A stretch of DNA of 51,839 nucleotides from an uncultured bacterium (GCA_905215405.1 CAJMQE010000018.1:1-51839); one strand, 5' to 3'; shown: positions 8,775 through 18,780, counted from the stretch's first letter. Notes: generated from the letters alone by a model not told the origin. A program made the numbers and translations.

Positions 8775-10447
8775 CGAATAAAATACTAGATCCATCCTAT
8801 TATGATCTGATTATTGATAATACAATGGTAGCGGAATATGATACGGGAGATAACATTACAAATTTAAATGAAAGGCATTCACTGTTGCATGTCCGGACGA
8901 ACAATAATGATATGTGCAATCTGGGCCTATACCCATATCATAGATTTCCTTCGATTTTTACACTGAATTCTATTGTCAGTCATGATGCATCAGGAATAAC
9001 GTCTGTTCAGAGAAATCCATATCTATCCTTGTACGGGCAGGGCGTACTGATTGCATTGATCGATACTGGAATCTGTTATCAGCACGAGGCCTTCTGTTAT
9101 AGTGACCATTCATCCAGAATCGTATCGATCTGGGATCAGACGATTGAAGATGGAAATGCGCCAGAGGGATTTTCATATGGCAGTGAGTATACGAAGGATA
9201 TGATCAATCTGGCACTGAAATCTGTAAATCCGCTTGAAATCGTACCATCTACAGATGAAGACGGACATGGGAGCGCACTTGCAAGTGTTGCAGCAGGCAG
9301 TATTAAGACAGAAAAAGGGTTCGCGGGTGTTGCACCAGAAAGCGAACTGGTCATTGTGAAACTGAAAAGTGCAAAAAAGATTCTAAAAGATTTGTATAGC
9401 ATTCCAGAGGATCGCTTGTGCTTTCAGGAATCGGATGTGATGCTCGGGCTCAATTATGTATTTCGGGTTGCCAAAAAGCTCAATAGACCAATTGCAGTCT
9501 GTTTGGGACTTGGAACGAGTCAGGGCGGTCATGATGGTAGCGGTGCCACGAGCAACTATATCAGTTATCTGTCTCAGATATCAAAAGTGGGAATTTCAGT
9601 AGCAAGTGGTATGGAGGCAAATAAAAGAAGACATTATTTTAGAGAGGTAAAGGGAGAGAGCTTTAGTCACGATTTTGAAGTATCCATTGATGGGAAGGAT
9701 AAAATGCTTTCTATGGAAATCTGGCCATTTGTACCGGCTAGGTTGACAGTAGAATTGATTACGCCGACTGGAGAATCAACAAAATGTGTTTATCCGGAAA
9801 TCTCAGGTTGTCGACAATTTGGCTTTGTATTTAATCAAAGCAGGGTCTGGATCAATAATATTATAATGGAGGAAGAAACTGGAGATCAGATGATTCTGCT
9901 TCGATTTCAGGATCCAACCCCTGGAATCTGGAAGATCAGGGTGAAAAATCTGCAAAAAGAGTTATTTGCATTTCATGCATGGTTGCCATCGGGCAATCTG
10001 ATATCGCAGGACACGGTTTTTGTTGAATCCAATCCGGATACGACTGTGACATCGCCTGGAAATGCGGTGCGATCACTGACAGTTGCTGCTTATAATGAAG
10101 TTGAAAATAGTATTCTGGCTGATTCAGGCAGAGGATTTAGCAGAAGGAGAACAGAGAATCCGGACATTGCAGCGCCTGGATACAGACTTCCCTGTGCACT
10201 TTCTACACTTGGGTATGGTAGTGTGACTGGAACAGGGGCTGCAACAGCGCATGCAACTGGTATTATGGCTATGATCTTAGAGTGGGCGGCAGTGAAAGGA
10301 TTCTATACGACAATCACAGGACATGATATTAACAGGCTGATTGTCAGAGGGGCGCAGAGAAATCCGAGTCTAGAGTATCCAAATGTAATCTGGGGGTATG
10401 GAAAAATCAATGTCAACCAGCTTTTTGAAAATCTGTCCATTTTCTAG
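8771..10447 (+). CDS. S8/Csp-like pseudoprotease (subtilisin fold, catalytic Ser lost)
   Basis: 559 codons including stop from ATG 8771, chosen because it overlaps the small ORF stop; an upstream in-frame GTG at 8747 lacks a good ribosome site. The subtilase fold is clear: Asp98 in ALIDTGI, His166 in DGHGSALAS, and the Csp-type C-terminus LEW...GAQRNPSLEYPN..WGYG. At the nucleophile position GTS is replaced by GTG (Gly489), and the oxyanion Asn of the usual SGNEG motif is Met281 (SGMEAN). Both changes should abolish proteolysis. In Clostridioides difficile, the dead Csp relatives CspC and CspA control spore germination, so a regulatory or receptor role is plausible here in a genome with gpr and spoIIP. 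No signal peptide is seen. Confidence 0.85.
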   Translation: MTNKILDPSYYDLIIDNTMVAEYDTGDNITNLNERHSLLHVRTNNNDMCNLGLYPYHRFPSIFTLNSIVSHDASGITSVQRNPYLSLYGQGVLIALIDTGICYQHEAFCYSDHSSRIVSIWDQTIEDGNAPEGFSYGSEYTKDMINLALKSVNPLEIVPSTDEDGHGSALASVAAGSIKTEKGFAGVAPESELVIVKLKSAKKILKDLYSIPEDRLCFQESDVMLGLNYVFRVAKKLNRPIAVCLGLGTSQGGHDGSGATSNYISYLSQISKVGISVASGMEANKRRHYFREVKGESFSHDFEVSIDGKDKMLSMEIWPFVPARLTVELITPTGESTKCVYPEISGCRQFGFVFNQSRVWINNIIMEEETGDQMILLRFQDPTPGIWKIRVKNLQKELFAFHAWLPSGNLISQDTVFVESNPDTTVTSPGNAVRSLTVAAYNEVENSILADSGRGFSRRRTENPDIAAPGYRLPCALSTLGYGSVTGTGAATAHATGIMAMILEWAAVKGFYTTITGHDINRLIVRGAQRNPSLEYPNVIWGYGKINVNQLFENLSIF

Positions 10448-10608
10448 CATTTCTAATGGATTTACTTGGAATTTGGGCTTGTATTCTGCATTTATTTTTT
10501 GTAGAATAGAACTAGTGCATAAAAGGGACCTTATATTGGAAGTAATTCGTTTTGGGAAGAACTGGTAACAGTAATCGGACAGGAACGATTTCCGTATAGG
10601 GAGGCAAT

Positions 10609-11334
10609 ATGATACAGAATTTAATAAAGTTTTACAGAAAGAATGCAGGCTGGTGCAGGCTTGCAGGAATCATTACGATCATGGCAGTTACCGGAGCATT
10701 TTATCTGGTGGGCAGAGATCGTGAGGGTGAACTTACAACACAACAACTGGAAGTAAAGGCACAGGATACAGCGCAGATCACACAGAGTGGACAGTCGGAG
10801 GAAGCTCGCACGGCAGATCCTGCAGACAACGAGCAAAGTACTAGCGAAACGCAGGTACAGCTGTTCGTGCATGTATGTGGAAGTGTCAATGACCCAGGAG
10901 TCTATGCGGTTGCAGAGGGAACAAGAATCTATCAGGCAGTTGAACTGGCTGGTGGCATGGCAGAGGATGCGAATGAGAACTATCTGAATATGGCTGAAGT
11001 CGTGTCAGATGGGCAGAAGATCTATGTCCCTTCTCAACAGGAGCAGCCAGAAGAGAATGGAAATGAGATGTCTGGTCTGGCAGGCATGACCAGTAATGCT
11101 GGTGGCTCACAAAGTGGTTTGGAATCGGGACAGACCGGTAGCAAAGTCAATATTAATACTGCAACGAAAGAGCAGCTGATGACGCTTCCGGGAATCGGCG
11201 AATCCAGAGCAAATGATATTATTACCTACAGGCAGACCAATGGAAAATTTTCGGAGATTGAGGATATTAAGTATATTTCGGGAATCAAAGAGGCTGCATT
11301 TAATAAGATAAAGGACCAGATAACGGTCAGATAG
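10609..11334 (+). CDS. comEA: ComEA-like DNA receptor, SLBB + helix-hairpin-helix
   Basis: 241 residues. One N-terminal membrane helix (about 18-35) anchors the protein outside the cell. An SLBB domain (about 82-142, FVHVCGSVNDPGVYAV) is followed by a Gly/Ser-rich linker and a C-terminal ComEA helix-hairpin-helix pair (KVNINTATKEQLMTLPGIGESRA). ComEA binds incoming double-stranded DNA and hands it to the ComEC channel, encoded 3 kb downstream. The C-terminus matches the family end to end. Competence itself is rarely shown in this family of bacteria, so function in uptake is inferred. Confidence 0.93.
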   Translation: MIQNLIKFYRKNAGWCRLAGIITIMAVTGAFYLVGRDREGELTTQQLEVKAQDTAQITQSGQSEEARTADPADNEQSTSETQVQLFVHVCGSVNDPGVYAVAEGTRIYQAVELAGGMAEDANENYLNMAEVVSDGQKIYVPSQQEQPEENGNEMSGLAGMTSNAGGSQSGLESGQTGSKVNINTATKEQLMTLPGIGESRANDIITYRQTNGKFSEIEDIKYISGIKEAAFNKIKDQITVR

Positions 11335-11381
11335 ATAACTTTGGTGTATACAATATTTTTAAAGTAGAGGAATTATGAAAA

Positions 11382-12071
11382 ATGGGTAAAAAAGTTTTGG
11401 TTGTGGATGATGAAAAATTAATAGTAAAAGGAATTCGTTTCAGTCTGGAACAGGATGGAATGGAAGTAGACTGTGCATATGACGGGGAGGAAGCACTCAA
11501 TTTTGCGAAAAAGACCGAATATGACATGGTACTTCTTGATCTGATGCTTCCTAAGATAGATGGTCTGGATGTATGTCAGCAGATCAGAGAGTTTTCCAAT
11601 ATGCCAATTATTATGCTTACGGCAAAAGGAGACGACATGGATAAAATTCTGGGCCTGGAATATGGTGCAGATGATTATATTACCAAACCATTTAATATTC
11701 TGGAAGTGAAAGCCAGAATCAAGGCAATCATGAGACGTAATGTCAAATCAGAACCCAAGGCGCCCGTTTCAAAAGAACTGACAGTTGGAGAACTGAAACT
11801 GGACTGCGACAGCAGAACATTATTTATTAGTGGAAAAGAAATTTATCTGACAGCCAAAGAATTTGATCTGCTCGAATTGCTCGCATTTAATCCAAATAAA
11901 GTCTACAGCAGGGAGAATCTGCTGAATACAGTATGGGGCTATGAATATCCAGGAGATGTAAGAACCGTGGACGTTCATGTCAGAAGATTACGTGAAAAGA
12001 TAGAGGCAAATCCAAGTGAGCCTAAGTACGTTCACACGAAGTGGGGTGTTGGCTATTACTTCCAGGCTTAG
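11382..12071 (+). CDS. OmpR/PhoB-family response regulator
   Basis: 229 residues: receiver domain (1-115) with acidic pair DDE at 9-11, phospho-acceptor Asp in LLDLMLP (about 53), Thr in MLTAK and Lys in ITKPF; then a winged-helix DNA-binding domain (about 130-228) ending RTVDVHVRRLREKI...GVGYYF. It should bind DNA as a phosphorylated dimer. The partner kinase gene overlaps its 3' end, and a GerMN lipoprotein and comEC follow. The target genes are unknown; WalR/PhoP-like by general layout. Confidence 0.93.
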   Translation: MGKKVLVVDDEKLIVKGIRFSLEQDGMEVDCAYDGEEALNFAKKTEYDMVLLDLMLPKIDGLDVCQQIREFSNMPIIMLTAKGDDMDKILGLEYGADDYITKPFNILEVKARIKAIMRRNVKSEPKAPVSKELTVGELKLDCDSRTLFISGKEIYLTAKEFDLLELLAFNPNKVYSRENLLNTVWGYEYPGDVRTVDVHVRRLREKIEANPSEPKYVHTKWGVGYYFQA

Positions 12072-13503
12072 GGTCAGGGAAAAGCTGAAAGCCTACATTC
12101 ATAGTTTAAATTGTCGAATCTTAATTGTAATAGTTATCTTGGGTGTACTGCCGATATCCATTATGGACAGTGCAGTGCACAGCTATTATAAGTCAGAAAT
12201 TGTCTATGACAGGATGGCAAAGATCCAGACCCAGGCAGCTGTTATTGCCAAGGAAATTGCAAAATATCCGGATGTGTCTGAATCGAGCATCAATTCATTT
12301 AGTGCAGTCATTCAACAGTATTCCTCCATTAATGACGCAAGGATCCTTCTTGTAAATGAAAATTACCAGATCATTCTGGATACCTATTCATTTGAAAAGA
12401 ACAAAACGGTCCTTTCAGAAAATATAATCAAATCCTTTAATAATGAAAAAAGTATGGCTGCCTATGATAAAGAAAAGAACTTTATCGAGGTCACGACACC
12501 TGTCTTTAATGAGGACAAGGCTGTTATGGCAGTGCTGGTACTCAATATTTCCACAGAAAGTATTATGGAATTTACCAATGAAGTAGCAGGACAGACATAT
12601 ATTATTAAAATTGCGCTGATCATGTTCTTGATTCTTTTTGCTGCAATAGCAGCACGAATCGTCAGTCACGCATTTACAAAGACATTTGATGAAGTCGATA
12701 CTATCGCAATGGGACATTATGATAAACGTATCGAAGGCGGAAATTATACGGAGATCCAGCGATTTGCCAGGAGTTTTAACGATGTCATGGATAAGATGCA
12801 TAATTTGGATGAGTCCAGACAGGAATTTGTTTCAAATGTGTCGCATGAATTAAAGACGCCAATTACATCTATGAAAGTGCTTGCAGATTCGCTGAATACA
12901 CAGGAAGATGTACCAGTTGAACTGTATAAGGAATTTATGCAGGACATCGTCGATGAAATCGACAGAGAGAGTAAGATCATCGATGATCTGCTTTCCCTTG
13001 TTAAGATGGATAAATCAGCGGCAACACTTAATATTACATCCGTTAATATTAATGAATTGCTTGAACTGATCTTAAAACGACTGAAACCGATCGCACAGAA
13101 AAAGAACATAGAGCTTTTATTTGAAAGTTTTCGTCCGGTCGTTGCAGAAATTGATGAAGTCAAATTTACAATTGCAGTATCCAATCTTGTGGAAAATGCA
13201 ATCAAATATAACAATATGGACGGCTGGGTACATGTTTCCTTAAATGCGGATCATAAGTATTTTTATATTAGGGTAGAAGATAACGGAATTGGAATTCCAA
13301 AGGAGAACCAGAACATGGTATTCGAAAGATTTTACCGCGTGGACAAGGCAAGATCAAGGGAGACAGGTGGTACTGGCCTCGGACTTGCAATTGTCAGAAA
13401 TTCCATTCTGATGCATCATGGTGCAATTAAGCTGCATAGTGAGGAAAACGTTGGTACAACATTTACGGTACGTGTTCCATTGAACTTTGTAGAACAGCCT
13501 TGA
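12016..13503 (+). CDS. Membrane sensor histidine kinase
   Basis: Up to 495 residues: a first membrane helix, an extracytoplasmic sensing loop of about 140 residues, a second helix, HAMP, the H-box SHELKTPITS with phospho-acceptor His, then ATPase boxes VENAIKYNN, DNGIGIP and GTGLGLAIV. It pairs with the overlapping response regulator. The start is uncertain: GTG 12016 has a weak AGAGG nine bases upstream; GTG 12046 and TTG 12049 are alternatives, and the homologous part begins near REKLKAYIHSL, just past the regulator stop. All starts keep both membrane helices. Confidence 0.92.
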   Translation: MSLSTFTRSGVLAITSRLRVREKLKAYIHSLNCRILIVIVILGVLPISIMDSAVHSYYKSEIVYDRMAKIQTQAAVIAKEIAKYPDVSESSINSFSAVIQQYSSINDARILLVNENYQIILDTYSFEKNKTVLSENIIKSFNNEKSMAAYDKEKNFIEVTTPVFNEDKAVMAVLVLNISTESIMEFTNEVAGQTYIIKIALIMFLILFAAIAARIVSHAFTKTFDEVDTIAMGHYDKRIEGGNYTEIQRFARSFNDVMDKMHNLDESRQEFVSNVSHELKTPITSMKVLADSLNTQEDVPVELYKEFMQDIVDEIDRESKIIDDLLSLVKMDKSAATLNITSVNINELLELILKRLKPIAQKKNIELLFESFRPVVAEIDEVKFTIAVSNLVENAIKYNNMDGWVHVSLNADHKYFYIRVEDNGIGIPKENQNMVFERFYRVDKARSRETGGTGLGLAIVRNSILMHHGAIKLHSEENVGTTFTVRVPLNFVEQP

Positions 13504-13534
13504 TAGATGCAAAACATATCGAAAGTGTGGTTAC

Positions 13535-14461
13535 ATGAAAATAATCAGAAAAACTATAGCGCTGCTGCTAGTCTGCATGCTTTCCGTTGTGTCGCTGTTT
13601 GGCTGCACAAAGGAGAGCGCTGATGCAGCTGCATACAGCATTTATTATACAAATAGTGATAAGACCAAGCTTGTAACAGTCAGTTATAAAAATTCGGAGA
13701 CGGATAAGGAAAAACTGGTCGGTGCAATGCTGGATAAGATGTCAGAGACACAGAAGTCAGATGATATCGTTGTTCTGAAGCCGGAAGCTGTCAAGATCAC
13801 AAAATATGAAGTCAGCAATGATCTGGTAAATGTATATTTTAATGACGAGTATTATAATATGTCGAATTCCATCGAGGCACTTTATCGTGGAGCAGTCGTA
13901 AAAACGTTGACGCAGATCACAGGAATTGATTACGTAATGTTCTATGTGTCAGATTCACCGGTTACCTATACGGACGGCATGCAGATCGGCATGATGTCAG
14001 CAGGAGACTTTATTGATGATACAGATGATAATGTGAATAATCTCCAGTGGGCAGAGCTCACATTGTATTTTGCGAACCAGAAGGGAGACAAACTGGTCAA
14101 AGATAATGTTTCTGTGGCATACAGCAGAAGTGTTTCTGTGGAGCGTGTCATAGTGGAACAGCTGATCAATGGACCGGATATCGCATCCTGCTCAAAGACG
14201 TTGCCATCGGGGATGAAGTTACTGAGCATTTCGGTAACGGATGGAACCTGTTATGTTAATTTGGATTCCTCTTTTTTAAATGAGATGGTCAATGTATCTG
14301 ATACGATTCCAATCTATTCAATCGTCAATTCCCTGTGCGAACTCAGCGAGATCGACAATGTGCAAATCCTTGTAAATGGAGATTCCAAGAAAACATTTCG
14401 TGAGAGTATCAGTCTGGATTCAACTTTTGAAATGAATACCGAGCTGGTACAGACAAAGTAG
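13535..14461 (+). CDS. GerMN-domain lipoprotein
   Basis: 308 residues with a lipoprotein signal ending LFGC (lipid Cys24). Two GerMN repeats follow, at about 35-155 and 170-295, each with the pattern ...VYF..EY...S...L.RGAVVKTLTQI or the matching VERVIVEQLINGP...S.ISV.DGTCYVNL. GerM in Bacillus is a spore/cell-wall lipoprotein needed for sporulation, and two-domain forms are often encoded next to an OmpR/HK pair such as this one, suggesting an envelope-sensing operon. Its stop codon abuts the ribosome site of comEC. Confidence 0.85.
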   Translation: MKIIRKTIALLLVCMLSVVSLFGCTKESADAAAYSIYYTNSDKTKLVTVSYKNSETDKEKLVGAMLDKMSETQKSDDIVVLKPEAVKITKYEVSNDLVNVYFNDEYYNMSNSIEALYRGAVVKTLTQITGIDYVMFYVSDSPVTYTDGMQIGMMSAGDFIDDTDDNVNNLQWAELTLYFANQKGDKLVKDNVSVAYSRSVSVERVIVEQLINGPDIASCSKTLPSGMKLLSISVTDGTCYVNLDSSFLNEMVNVSDTIPIYSIVNSLCELSEIDNVQILVNGDSKKTFRESISLDSTFEMNTELVQTK

Positions 14462-14500
14462 GGAGGGCTGAACATAAAAAGACCTCTTGTTGCAGCTGCT

Positions 14501-16927
14501 ATGGCGTTCATCCTCGGTGATGGACTGGTCATGGCAGGCTGTTTCTATTTTTCAATAATTCTTTCAGTTGTGGCATTCCTTTTTCTGATCGTTCTGATCC
14601 AAAGGAAAAAAGCACAACTGGAATTCTTAATTTATATTCTTATATTTCTGATAGCCGTACTGCTTACGAAAAAGCAGATGGCTCCAAATGAATTCCAACA
14701 ATATATAACAGACGAAGAGAGTGGTGTAAAGGCAAGTATCACAGGTGTTGTGACCCTGGTAAAAAGAACTGACACATCCGTGCAGGTTCAGCTAAAAAAT
14801 TGTATGCTGACACCTTCGCAGATAAATCAACAGACGCCGGTAAAATGCAGTGGGGTACTGGTTACAATTCAGAATACGGATTGCATGCCGGGTGATCGAG
14901 TGGAAGTGACCGGAAAAGTGAAGAATTTTTCAGTTATGCGAAATCCGGGTGAATTCGACCAGAAGACTTATTATCAGACACTAAAGATAGTATTTCGCTG
15001 TCAGGCACAGAGCCTTATCATAAAGAGTCATACCAGTAATGAAATCGTAAAAGCATTGCAAACACTGAAAGAAAAGCTTGATGGTACATATGATGCTGTC
15101 TGTGAAGAAAAGGATGCAGGTATCTACAAATCGATCGTTCTCGGTGAAAAAGAAGATCTCGATCAGGAAATTAAAAATCTGTATCAGGAGAGTGGAATTG
15201 CGCATCTGTTATCGATCAGTGGTCTGCATGTAGCGATTATTGGTCTGGCGTTCTATAAGTTCATCAGGAGGAGGGGACTTAGTTTTGCCGAAGCTGCAGT
15301 TCTTGGAACCGGATTGATTCTGCTCTATGGAATTATGACTGGAAATGGCGTATCTACAATACGTGCAATAGTCATGTTTGTTGCTGCAATGGGAGCGGAT
15401 GTATGTGGAAGGGCCTACGATATCCGCTCAGCAATGGCACTGGCAGCGATCCTTTTGCTTGTAGATTCTCCTGCACTACTAAAAAATTGTGGATTCTTAC
15501 TTTCCTTTGGTGCGGTATTTGCAATTGTAGAAGTGGCACCCTGCGTAGACAGTCTTATTTGCACAGATAGAAAAAAGATCAGTAAACGTCTTAAAATAAC
15601 CAGATCGAAAAAGGAAAAAGTGCAATTATATATCAGAATTGTGGCAGTGACGTTCTGGAAGCTGATCAATGTCAGTCTGGCTATTAATCTGGTGACGTTT
15701 CCAGTACTTCTGTACTTCTATTATGAGCTTCCGTTATACTCCGTATTTTTAAATATTATCGTGATACCGCTAATGTCGCTGGTCATGATCAGTGCGATCC
15801 TTTGTGGAGTGACTGGAATGTATACTCTTCGGGCAGGGCTGATGGCAGCAGGTATGGGGCATTATATTTTACAGTTCTATGAGTTCTTGTGCAGGAGTAC
15901 ACAAAAACTGCCATTTGCACAGATTATTATCGGAAGACCATCGAGCCAGTCTATTTTTCTTTATTATCTTTTATTATTCTTATTTTGTGTTGTACAGAAA
16001 AAGGTCAGTCTCAAAATCCAGAAAGAAGAGGAAACATGTCAGGATGTGTTTCAGAAAAGTAAAGGCAGAAAGAGGGCATTTACGGGAATACTACTACCAA
16101 TGGCACTTCTGGTACTGGTTCTGCCACAGAAAATACATCCGCAGCTGCAAATAGCGATGATAGATGTGGGGCAGGGAGACAGTGTTTTGATCAGGACACC
16201 CTCGGATGTGACGATTTTATCAGATTGTGGCAGTACAGATATCAAAGGATTGACCAGATACCGGGTTATCCCTTATCTAAAATCGCAGGGAATCAGCAGC
16301 CTTGATTATATTATGGTCAGCCATACAGATGCGGATCATATAAATGGCATTGAGGAATTGCTAACGGATAGTCAGGGGATTGAAATACATAATCTGTTAC
16401 TGCCCAATATCAGTGAGCGAGATGATGCCTATCATAAGCTGGAAGAATTGGCAGAAGAGAGAAATATTCTGGTATCTTATATTACAGCTGGTGACCAGCT
16501 GACAGTGGGAAAGTTACATTTGGATTTTCTACATCCATATCCCGACGTCAGTTACTCCAGTAAAAATGCGTCTTCAACAGTAGCAATGCTCACATATGGA
16601 AATTTTTCCATGCTTTTTACGGGTGATCTGGAGGCAGAAGGGGAAGCGCGTATCATAGCGGACGGACGATTAAAGGATATTGATGTCCTGAAAACGGCGC
16701 ATCATGGATCTGCTAATTCTACAATGATGAATTTTCTTGAGATCGTGAAACCGGAGACGGCACTGATTTCTGCCGGGATTAATAATCAATACGGACATCC
16801 GAGTCAAGAACTTGTGAACCGGCTCGATCAGATCGGTGCGGATGTATATTTGACGGCACAAAAAGGCTGTATTACATTGTATACAGATGGATCAAGTCTG
16901 AGAAATGAAACTTATATTGTGAATTGA
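14501..16927 (+). CDS. comEC: ComEC/Rec2-type DNA channel with metallo-beta-lactamase domain
   Basis: At least 808 residues. Membrane helices at the N-terminus, an OB-fold region (about 70-150), the Competence helix bundle with LLSISGLHVAIIG (about 240), and a C-terminal beta-lactamase fold with MIDVGQGDSVLI, SHTDADHINGI, FTGDLE and KTAHHGS metal-binding motifs. ComEC brings single-stranded DNA into the cytoplasm and the domain probably degrades the other strand. ATG 14501 is the first conventional start but has no ribosome site. A GGAGGG at 14462-14467 sits six bases before ATA 14474, and the intervening codons read KRPLVAAA, a ComEC-like N-terminus, so initiation at AUA is suspected. Confidence 0.92.
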   Translation: MAFILGDGLVMAGCFYFSIILSVVAFLFLIVLIQRKKAQLEFLIYILIFLIAVLLTKKQMAPNEFQQYITDEESGVKASITGVVTLVKRTDTSVQVQLKNCMLTPSQINQQTPVKCSGVLVTIQNTDCMPGDRVEVTGKVKNFSVMRNPGEFDQKTYYQTLKIVFRCQAQSLIIKSHTSNEIVKALQTLKEKLDGTYDAVCEEKDAGIYKSIVLGEKEDLDQEIKNLYQESGIAHLLSISGLHVAIIGLAFYKFIRRRGLSFAEAAVLGTGLILLYGIMTGNGVSTIRAIVMFVAAMGADVCGRAYDIRSAMALAAILLLVDSPALLKNCGFLLSFGAVFAIVEVAPCVDSLICTDRKKISKRLKITRSKKEKVQLYIRIVAVTFWKLINVSLAINLVTFPVLLYFYYELPLYSVFLNIIVIPLMSLVMISAILCGVTGMYTLRAGLMAAGMGHYILQFYEFLCRSTQKLPFAQIIIGRPSSQSIFLYYLLLFLFCVVQKKVSLKIQKEEETCQDVFQKSKGRKRAFTGILLPMALLVLVLPQKIHPQLQIAMIDVGQGDSVLIRTPSDVTILSDCGSTDIKGLTRYRVIPYLKSQGISSLDYIMVSHTDADHINGIEELLTDSQGIEIHNLLLPNISERDDAYHKLEELAEERNILVSYITAGDQLTVGKLHLDFLHPYPDVSYSSKNASSTVAMLTYGNFSMLFTGDLEAEGEARIIADGRLKDIDVLKTAHHGSANSTMMNFLEIVKPETALISAGINNQYGHPSQELVNRLDQIGADVYLTAQKGCITLYTDGSSLRNETYIVN

Positions 16928-16931
16928 ATAC

Positions 16932-16960
16932 TTGTGTTCTGTCATAAAATAAGATAGAAT
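16932..16960 (+). promoter_or_regulatory. Probable sigma-A promoter for the HAD-holA pair
   Basis: TTGTGT and TAGAAT are separated by exactly 17 bp, about 50 bp before the HAD gene start and directly after comEC. Confidence 0.5.
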
Positions 16961-17009
16961 TATTAATTAAAACAGGAAAAATGACAGAGCATCATGCGAG
17001 GTATGTGAA

Positions 17010-17747
17010 ATGAAGAAGGAAATTTATACTTTAAACAAGAATACAAAATATAATAAAAATGAAGTACCTAATACCATCAAAAATATAATATTTGATGTAG
17101 GAGATGTTCTTCTGGAATATCGTTGGAAAGACATGTTGATGGACAAGGGACTGAGTGAAGATGAGGCGGTCAGAATCGGAACGATGCTTTTTGATGATCC
17201 GCTCTGGCACGAATTTGATCTTGCTGAAATGTCAGATGCCGAAGTTATTCAGGCCTATATAAAGAAATATCCACAGGATGCAGAGATCATCGAATGGTTC
17301 ATTACCCACGGGGAACAGATGCCGGTTGCAAGACAGGATGTCTGGGATAAAATGCATGAATTAAAAGAGTGTGGATATGGCATATATCTGCTGTCCAATT
17401 ATTCTAAAGATCTATTTGAAAAGCATACAAAAGGTGCATCATTTTTTGATGATATCGATGGAAAAGTGGTCTCTTACCAGATACATATCACAAAGCCGGA
17501 CAGAAGAATATATCAGTATCTGCTCGATCAGTATGATTTAGATCCTGCAGAATGCATCTTTTTTGATGACCGGGCAGATAATACAGATGCAGCAGAAAAG
17601 ATGGGCATGCAGACTGCCACGATCACATCAAAGGCACAGTTACTGGAACTGATGGAAGAACTTATAGAAAAGGCGGATGCACTCACTGAAAATAGCTCGA
17701 AAGAGACAGAAAACCGGAAGCAGGACAAAATCGGTCAAACGTGTTAG
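17010..17747 (+). CDS. HAD family hydrolase (YihX-like)
   Basis: 245 residues of the HAD-IA type: motif I IIFDVGDVLLEY with nucleophile Asp near residue 29, a four-helix cap, motif II LLSNYS, Lys in ITKPDRRIY, and motif IV FFDDRADN. YihX-type enzymes dephosphorylate sugar phosphates or similar small molecules in the cytoplasm; the substrate here is unknown. Family members usually begin close to motif I, so the ~25-residue Asn/Lys-rich N-terminal extension is unusual, as is the charged C-terminal tail. holA follows after 40 bp. Confidence 0.85.
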   Translation: MKKEIYTLNKNTKYNKNEVPNTIKNIIFDVGDVLLEYRWKDMLMDKGLSEDEAVRIGTMLFDDPLWHEFDLAEMSDAEVIQAYIKKYPQDAEIIEWFITHGEQMPVARQDVWDKMHELKECGYGIYLLSNYSKDLFEKHTKGASFFDDIDGKVVSYQIHITKPDRRIYQYLLDQYDLDPAECIFFDDRADNTDAAEKMGMQTATITSKAQLLELMEELIEKADALTENSSKETENRKQDKIGQTC

Positions 17748-17787
17748 AATAATAAAGAAAATATATTGATGCTAATAGGATGGAATT

Positions 17788-18768
17788 ATGAAGTTTTTAA
17801 ATGATCATATAAAAAGAAATGAATTCAAACAGGTCTATCTCCTATGTGGAGAGGAAGAGTATCTGAAGAAACAGTACCGCGATAAATTACGGGAAGCAAT
17901 GGTTGGCGACGATACAATGAATTATGCCTATTATGAAGGCAAAAAACTGGATACAAAGGAAATCGTCAATACAGCAGATACCCTGCCTTTTTTCGCGGAC
18001 AGACGACTGTTGATCATTGAGAACAGCGGATTTTTCAAATCTGCATCCGAAGATGTCGTAAATCTGGTGAAAAATATGCCGGAATATCTGCATATCATTT
18101 TTGTGGATGGAGAAATTGATAAAAGAAATAAATTATATAAAGCGGTCAAGGATAAAGGCTATATATCTGAAATGAAATTTCAGGATGTTGGAATTCTTTC
18201 CCGCTGGGTGAATGGACTATTAAAAGCGGAGAATAAATTTATGGACCACAGGGTCATGGAACTTTTTCTGACAAAGACTGGTGTACAGATGGACAACATT
18301 AAGGCAGAACTGGAAAAGGTCATCTGTTACACAATGGGCAAAGAAGAGATCACAGAAGAGGATATTGAGAAAATTTGTACCACACAGACAACAAATAAAA
18401 TCTTTGATATGATCACGGCAATTGCAACAAGACAGCAAAAGAAAGCTCTGGATCTCTATTACGATCTGCTTCTGCTCAAGGAACCACCAATGAGAATTAT
18501 GTATCTGATCACTAGACAGTTCAATATGATGCTACAGGTCAAGGAAATGGTCAATGAACGACATGATAATGCGACGATTAGTAAAACACTGGGAATTGCA
18601 CCATTTCTTGTTGGAAAATATATTGCGCAGGCAAAAGGATTTACTTATCAGGCAATCAGAAATGCACTTCTTGATTTTGCAGAAACAGAAGAGGCAGTCA
18701 AGACAGGACGTCTGGATGACAAGACAGCTGTTGAACTGATGATCATTAAATACAGCAATAAACAGTAA
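17788..18768 (+). CDS. holA: DNA polymerase III delta subunit
   Basis: 326 residues with the HolA layout: N-terminal AAA+-like domain beginning with LCGEEEYLKKQYRDKL (a degenerate P-loop region), LPFFADRRLLIIENSGFF at about 65-80, and a C-terminal collar domain ending in the LLDFAETEEAVKTGRLD helix. HolA is the wrench of the clamp loader, opening the beta sliding clamp on DNA. Lying between comEC and rpsT is the conserved order in many Clostridia and Bacilli. Confidence 0.95.
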   Translation: MKFLNDHIKRNEFKQVYLLCGEEEYLKKQYRDKLREAMVGDDTMNYAYYEGKKLDTKEIVNTADTLPFFADRRLLIIENSGFFKSASEDVVNLVKNMPEYLHIIFVDGEIDKRNKLYKAVKDKGYISEMKFQDVGILSRWVNGLLKAENKFMDHRVMELFLTKTGVQMDNIKAELEKVICYTMGKEEITEEDIEKICTTQTTNKIFDMITAIATRQQKKALDLYYDLLLLKEPPMRIMYLITRQFNMMLQVKEMVNERHDNATISKTLGIAPFLVGKYIAQAKGFTYQAIRNALLDFAETEEAVKTGRLDDKTAVELMIIKYSNKQ

Positions 18769-18780
18769 GAAGAGGACACA

